Positions 61,560 to 64,000 of a DNA stretch of 64,000 bases are shown in pieces (positions within the stretch are counted from its first letter, which is position 1; the number at the start of each line of letters is the position of its first letter). The notes under the pieces were generated by a model. That model was not told the origin of the DNA. It saw only the letters and a list, made by a program, of their open reading frames with translations, and searched no databases. This stretch comes from Lachnospiraceae bacterium (GTDB lineage: Bacteria; Bacillota; Clostridia; Lachnospirales; Lachnospiraceae): assembly GCA_017457865.1 (NCBI GenBank), contig JAFTGN010000101.1, forward strand, positions 62,001 to 126,000. Reading direction: 5' to 3'. Both the position numbers and the translations under genes were made by a program.

Positions 61560-62372
61560 ATGAAAAAAATTTTACTTGCTGCTTCAATTGCAGCAGCGCT
61601 GGGACTGACTGCCTGCGGCTCGTCTGACAGTTCAAGCTCATCAGAGGAAACAACAGCAGCTACTGTTGAGCAAACTGCCGCAATCGAGACTGATGAGATA
61701 GCTACAGAGGCTGTTGAGGAAACCGCCGAAACCACAACTGATACAGAGACCGAGTCTGATACAGAATCTGAAGCAGCTACCGAGACTCCAATAGAATTCA
61801 CTCCCGTTGAGGGACTCGGTGAGACTTACGTTGACCTCAGCAACCGCAGCTTCGCTTACGAAGGCAAGATATACAAACTCGGAGAGGCTACTCTCCAAGA
61901 TCTTATTGACGGCGGACTCCCATTCAATGAGAACGATCTCAACAACATCGATAATAATGTAAATAAAAATTATGAGACTTCCAGATATGACGCTCTCATC
62001 AACAACTATAACAGTCTCCAGTTTACTTTTATCAATACAACGGACGGCAATCTGTCGGAGAAGGAGTGCATTCTATCCACTGTAAGGTGGTATACACTTT
62101 ATGTTCCCCACGATGACTATCAGGAAAGCCTGAACGAGGAAATCAACGACAATCTTGCCGACTGCGCTAAGCACCTCTGTTTTGCATTCCCGCTTACACT
62201 TACAAAGGATCAGCTTCTGGAAAACAGCCCTGAGCCAACCGAGCAGGACGATTATGGGAATGTGAAATACAGGGTCGATTCGGAGGTTTATATGGGTTCA
62301 AGCGGCTATAACTTCCAGTTTGATAAGGATACTGACCAGCTCAAAGATGTTAGCATAACTTGGCTTCCCTGA
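61560..62372 (+). CDS. Secreted lipoprotein of unknown function
   Basis: This 270-aa protein has a lipoprotein signal peptide with lipobox L-T-A-C-G, a low-complexity Ser/Thr/Glu linker (residues 22-80), and a globular domain from about 85 (Y-V-D-L-S-N-R-S-F-A-Y-E-G-K) to the end. I recognise no family. AGGAGG precedes the ATG. Codon choice and the acidic linker resemble Ruminococcaceae lipoproteins rather than the neighbours, in line with transfer on the surrounding element. Confidence 0.82.
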   Translation: MKKILLAASIAAALGLTACGSSDSSSSSEETTAATVEQTAAIETDEIATEAVEETAETTTDTETESDTESEAATETPIEFTPVEGLGETYVDLSNRSFAYEGKIYKLGEATLQDLIDGGLPFNENDLNNIDNNVNKNYETSRYDALINNYNSLQFTFINTTDGNLSEKECILSTVRWYTLYVPHDDYQESLNEEINDNLADCAKHLCFAFPLTLTKDQLLENSPEPTEQDDYGNVKYRVDSEVYMGSSGYNFQFDKDTDQLKDVSITWLP

Positions 62373-62510
62373 CAATGAGTTGAACAGTCGGTATGACACT
62401 CTTAGCTGCCGTACTTACATCGCCTCTTGTTTACTTTTGGCAGTATGTATTGTCTTGGAACGTCTTATGATTACCTTAATCTGACTATTCGTCAAAATCG
62501 TTTATATTTT

Positions 62511-62547
62511 TAAGCTGTGAAGCGTTCTCCGCTCCGCAGCTTTTTTC
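62511..62547 (+). terminator. Terminator after the lipoprotein gene
   Basis: An AAGCTG ... CAGCTT stem with an inner AGCG/CGCT stem is followed by six T. The rest of 62373-62753 contains no convincing gene. Confidence 0.65.
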
Positions 62548-62753
62548 ATTTCCCCATAACAATCTGTCGAACTGAAAAACGCTATTGAAATACAAAATCG
62601 GACATACGACTTATGTGGTAAAGACCACTTTCAACCCCGCTTTTCGGGAGAGCCTTTCGGATATTCTGAAAAGGCTGATTACAAGAGATTGTGAAAATCT
62701 CCTCGGTGATACCGAACAAGAACAAGGTAATCAGTGTAAATTTTAGGTATATA

Positions 62754-62782
62754 TTAACATTTGCTCAAAGATGCGCTACACT
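62754..62782 (+). promoter_or_regulatory. Sigma-A promoter of the recombinase fragment
   Basis: TTAACA (62754-62759), 17-base spacer, TACACT (62777-62782), about 42 bases before the start codon. Confidence 0.6.
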
Positions 62783-62787
62783 AATAA

Positions 62788-63261
<474 letters not shown>

Positions 63262-63372
63262 CGTTTACTTTTACAAAGTCGCATTTAACTTTTTAATTGG
63301 ACCCAAATGTACGGATTTCCTGTTTATCACCCTCCACACCGGAATAGCTGCTCCTGTTTTTGCAGCAGATCG

Positions 63373-64000
63373 CTATCCTGCCTGCTGTCCAGTTTGCAGC
63401 AACTCCGAAAGCAGTTTTCTAGTCACAGCATCTGCCAGTGCCTTATGCCCTGCTTCTGTGAAGTGTTCCCGGTCAGCCTCACTGGGCCATGCATAATCAG
63501 AGGCACGTAAGAATGAAATGTTGTACTTCTTGGCAACTCTTTCATACACATTGCCTAACTGTTTCGACACCTTTACCGATTCCGGACTGAACTCCGGGTC
63601 ATACTCCTGCTTCCATACATCCTCTCCCAGAAAAATCGGTGAAATGAGTAAAATCTTTGCATGAGGAATCCGGTTTCTGATCTGGTTCAACAACACCTCA
63701 ATTCCCTGTCCGATCTTCTCCGCATCGGTATGATACGCAGTCTTGCAATCATTGGTGCCAAGCATCAACACCACTGTATCCACTGGCGTATGACTCTCCA
63801 ATAAAACCGGCAGCAATTCACTGCCTCTGCGTCCCTGACGATTCTCATCATCAAAGACCGTAGTCCTGCCACACAATCCTTCCTCTATGACACGATATCC
63901 GTATCGCTGCAATCGCTCTTGTACTCTCCCTGTCCAGCGAATATGCCAGGGATATCTGGCTGACTGACAAGGCACTAAACCATATGTATTGGAATCTCCA
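63373..64000 (-). CDS. SGNH/GDSL hydrolase, partial (runs off the right edge)
   Basis: At least 209 residues are visible, beginning G-D-S-N-T-Y-G at the window edge, which is the catalytic-serine block of the family. The other blocks follow: a glycine in G-R-T-T-V-F-D, the Asn in L-M-L-G-T-N-D, and the catalytic His in F-T-E-A-G-H-K. Such enzymes are esterases or acetylhydrolases on sugars or lipids. Only the few N-terminal residues before G-D-S are missing. It ends about 60 bases from the right repeat of the insert. Confidence 0.9.
   Translation of the reverse strand, partial: GDSNTYGLVPCQSARYPWHIRWTGRVQERLQRYGYRVIEEGLCGRTTVFDDENRQGRRGSELLPVLLESHTPVDTVVLMLGTNDCKTAYHTDAEKIGQGIEVLLNQIRNRIPHAKILLISPIFLGEDVWKQEYDPEFSPESVKVSKQLGNVYERVAKKYNISFLRASDYAWPSEADREHFTEAGHKALADAVTRKLLSELLQTGQQAG

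Overview
This window comes from a low-GC, Gram-positive anaerobe of the class Clostridia, most likely a gut Lachnospiraceae. The evidence is strong AGGAGG ribosome binding sites, sigma-A promoters, group II ECF transporters, a GGGtGRT / NifU-like gene pair and a chitobiose-phosphorylase locus. The family assignment is inference from gene content; no ribosomal gene is present.

Region 1 (1-38000) is one large thiazolinyl-metallophore biosynthesis and transport locus. Almost all of it is on the minus strand. A unit of about 30 kb (33611 down to 3515) has gaps of only a few to about 40 bases. In order it encodes a type II thioesterase, a 2512-aa NRPS (ArCP-Cy-A(degenerate MT)-PCP-Cy-A-PCP), a thiazolinyl imide reductase, a free-standing Cy protein, an A(degenerate MT)-PCP protein, a saccharopine-dehydrogenase-like oxidoreductase, a second thiazolinyl imide reductase, a 2156-aa NRPS (docking-Cy-A(MT)-PCP-TE-MT), an alpha/beta hydrolase, ECF T and fused ECF A subunits, an aryl-AMP ligase, an O-methyltransferase and an SsuABC-type ABC importer. 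Upstream of it (37781 down to 33698) lies a YbtP/YbtQ-like pair plus an ECF S subunit. Downstream are a divergent Sfp-type PPTase, a YbtA-like AraC regulator and a second ECF S-T-(A) set that runs off the left edge. All four adenylation domains carry a cysteine-type pocket, so the predicted product is an aryl-capped chain of four cysteine-derived heterocycles, like pyochelin extended by two modules. No salicylate synthase is present, and the aryl-AMP ligase has Asp where the salicylate and dihydroxybenzoate enzymes have Asn. A palindromic operator (minus-strand consensus GTTAGANANNACTAACTG) recurs at the control regions of this locus.

Region 2 (38000-46440) is ordinary chromosome: a ClpX-family ATPase, acetolactate synthase small subunit, two small membrane proteins, cardiolipin synthase, an ABC-F ATPase, and nagB-nagA.

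Region 3 (46417-56083) is an N,N'-diacetylchitobiose-type utilisation locus: GH94 phosphorylase, hexose-phosphate mutase, a YesM/YesN two-component system and a sugar ABC importer. Together with nagBA it would make a complete GlcNAc-disaccharide pathway, but the transport and regulation genes are broken in three ways: an amber codon in the kinase, a frameshift in the first permease, and a deletion that fuses the second permease to a headless response regulator.

Region 4 (56237-61337) holds the GGGtGRT / Fe-S scaffold pair, a small coiled-coil protein, a LytTR response regulator and gpmI. Region 5 (61351-63315) is a small foreign insert bounded by a 14-bp direct repeat; it carries a lipoprotein gene, a truncated large serine recombinase and related 15-bp repeats near both ends. 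An SGNH hydrolase runs off the right edge.
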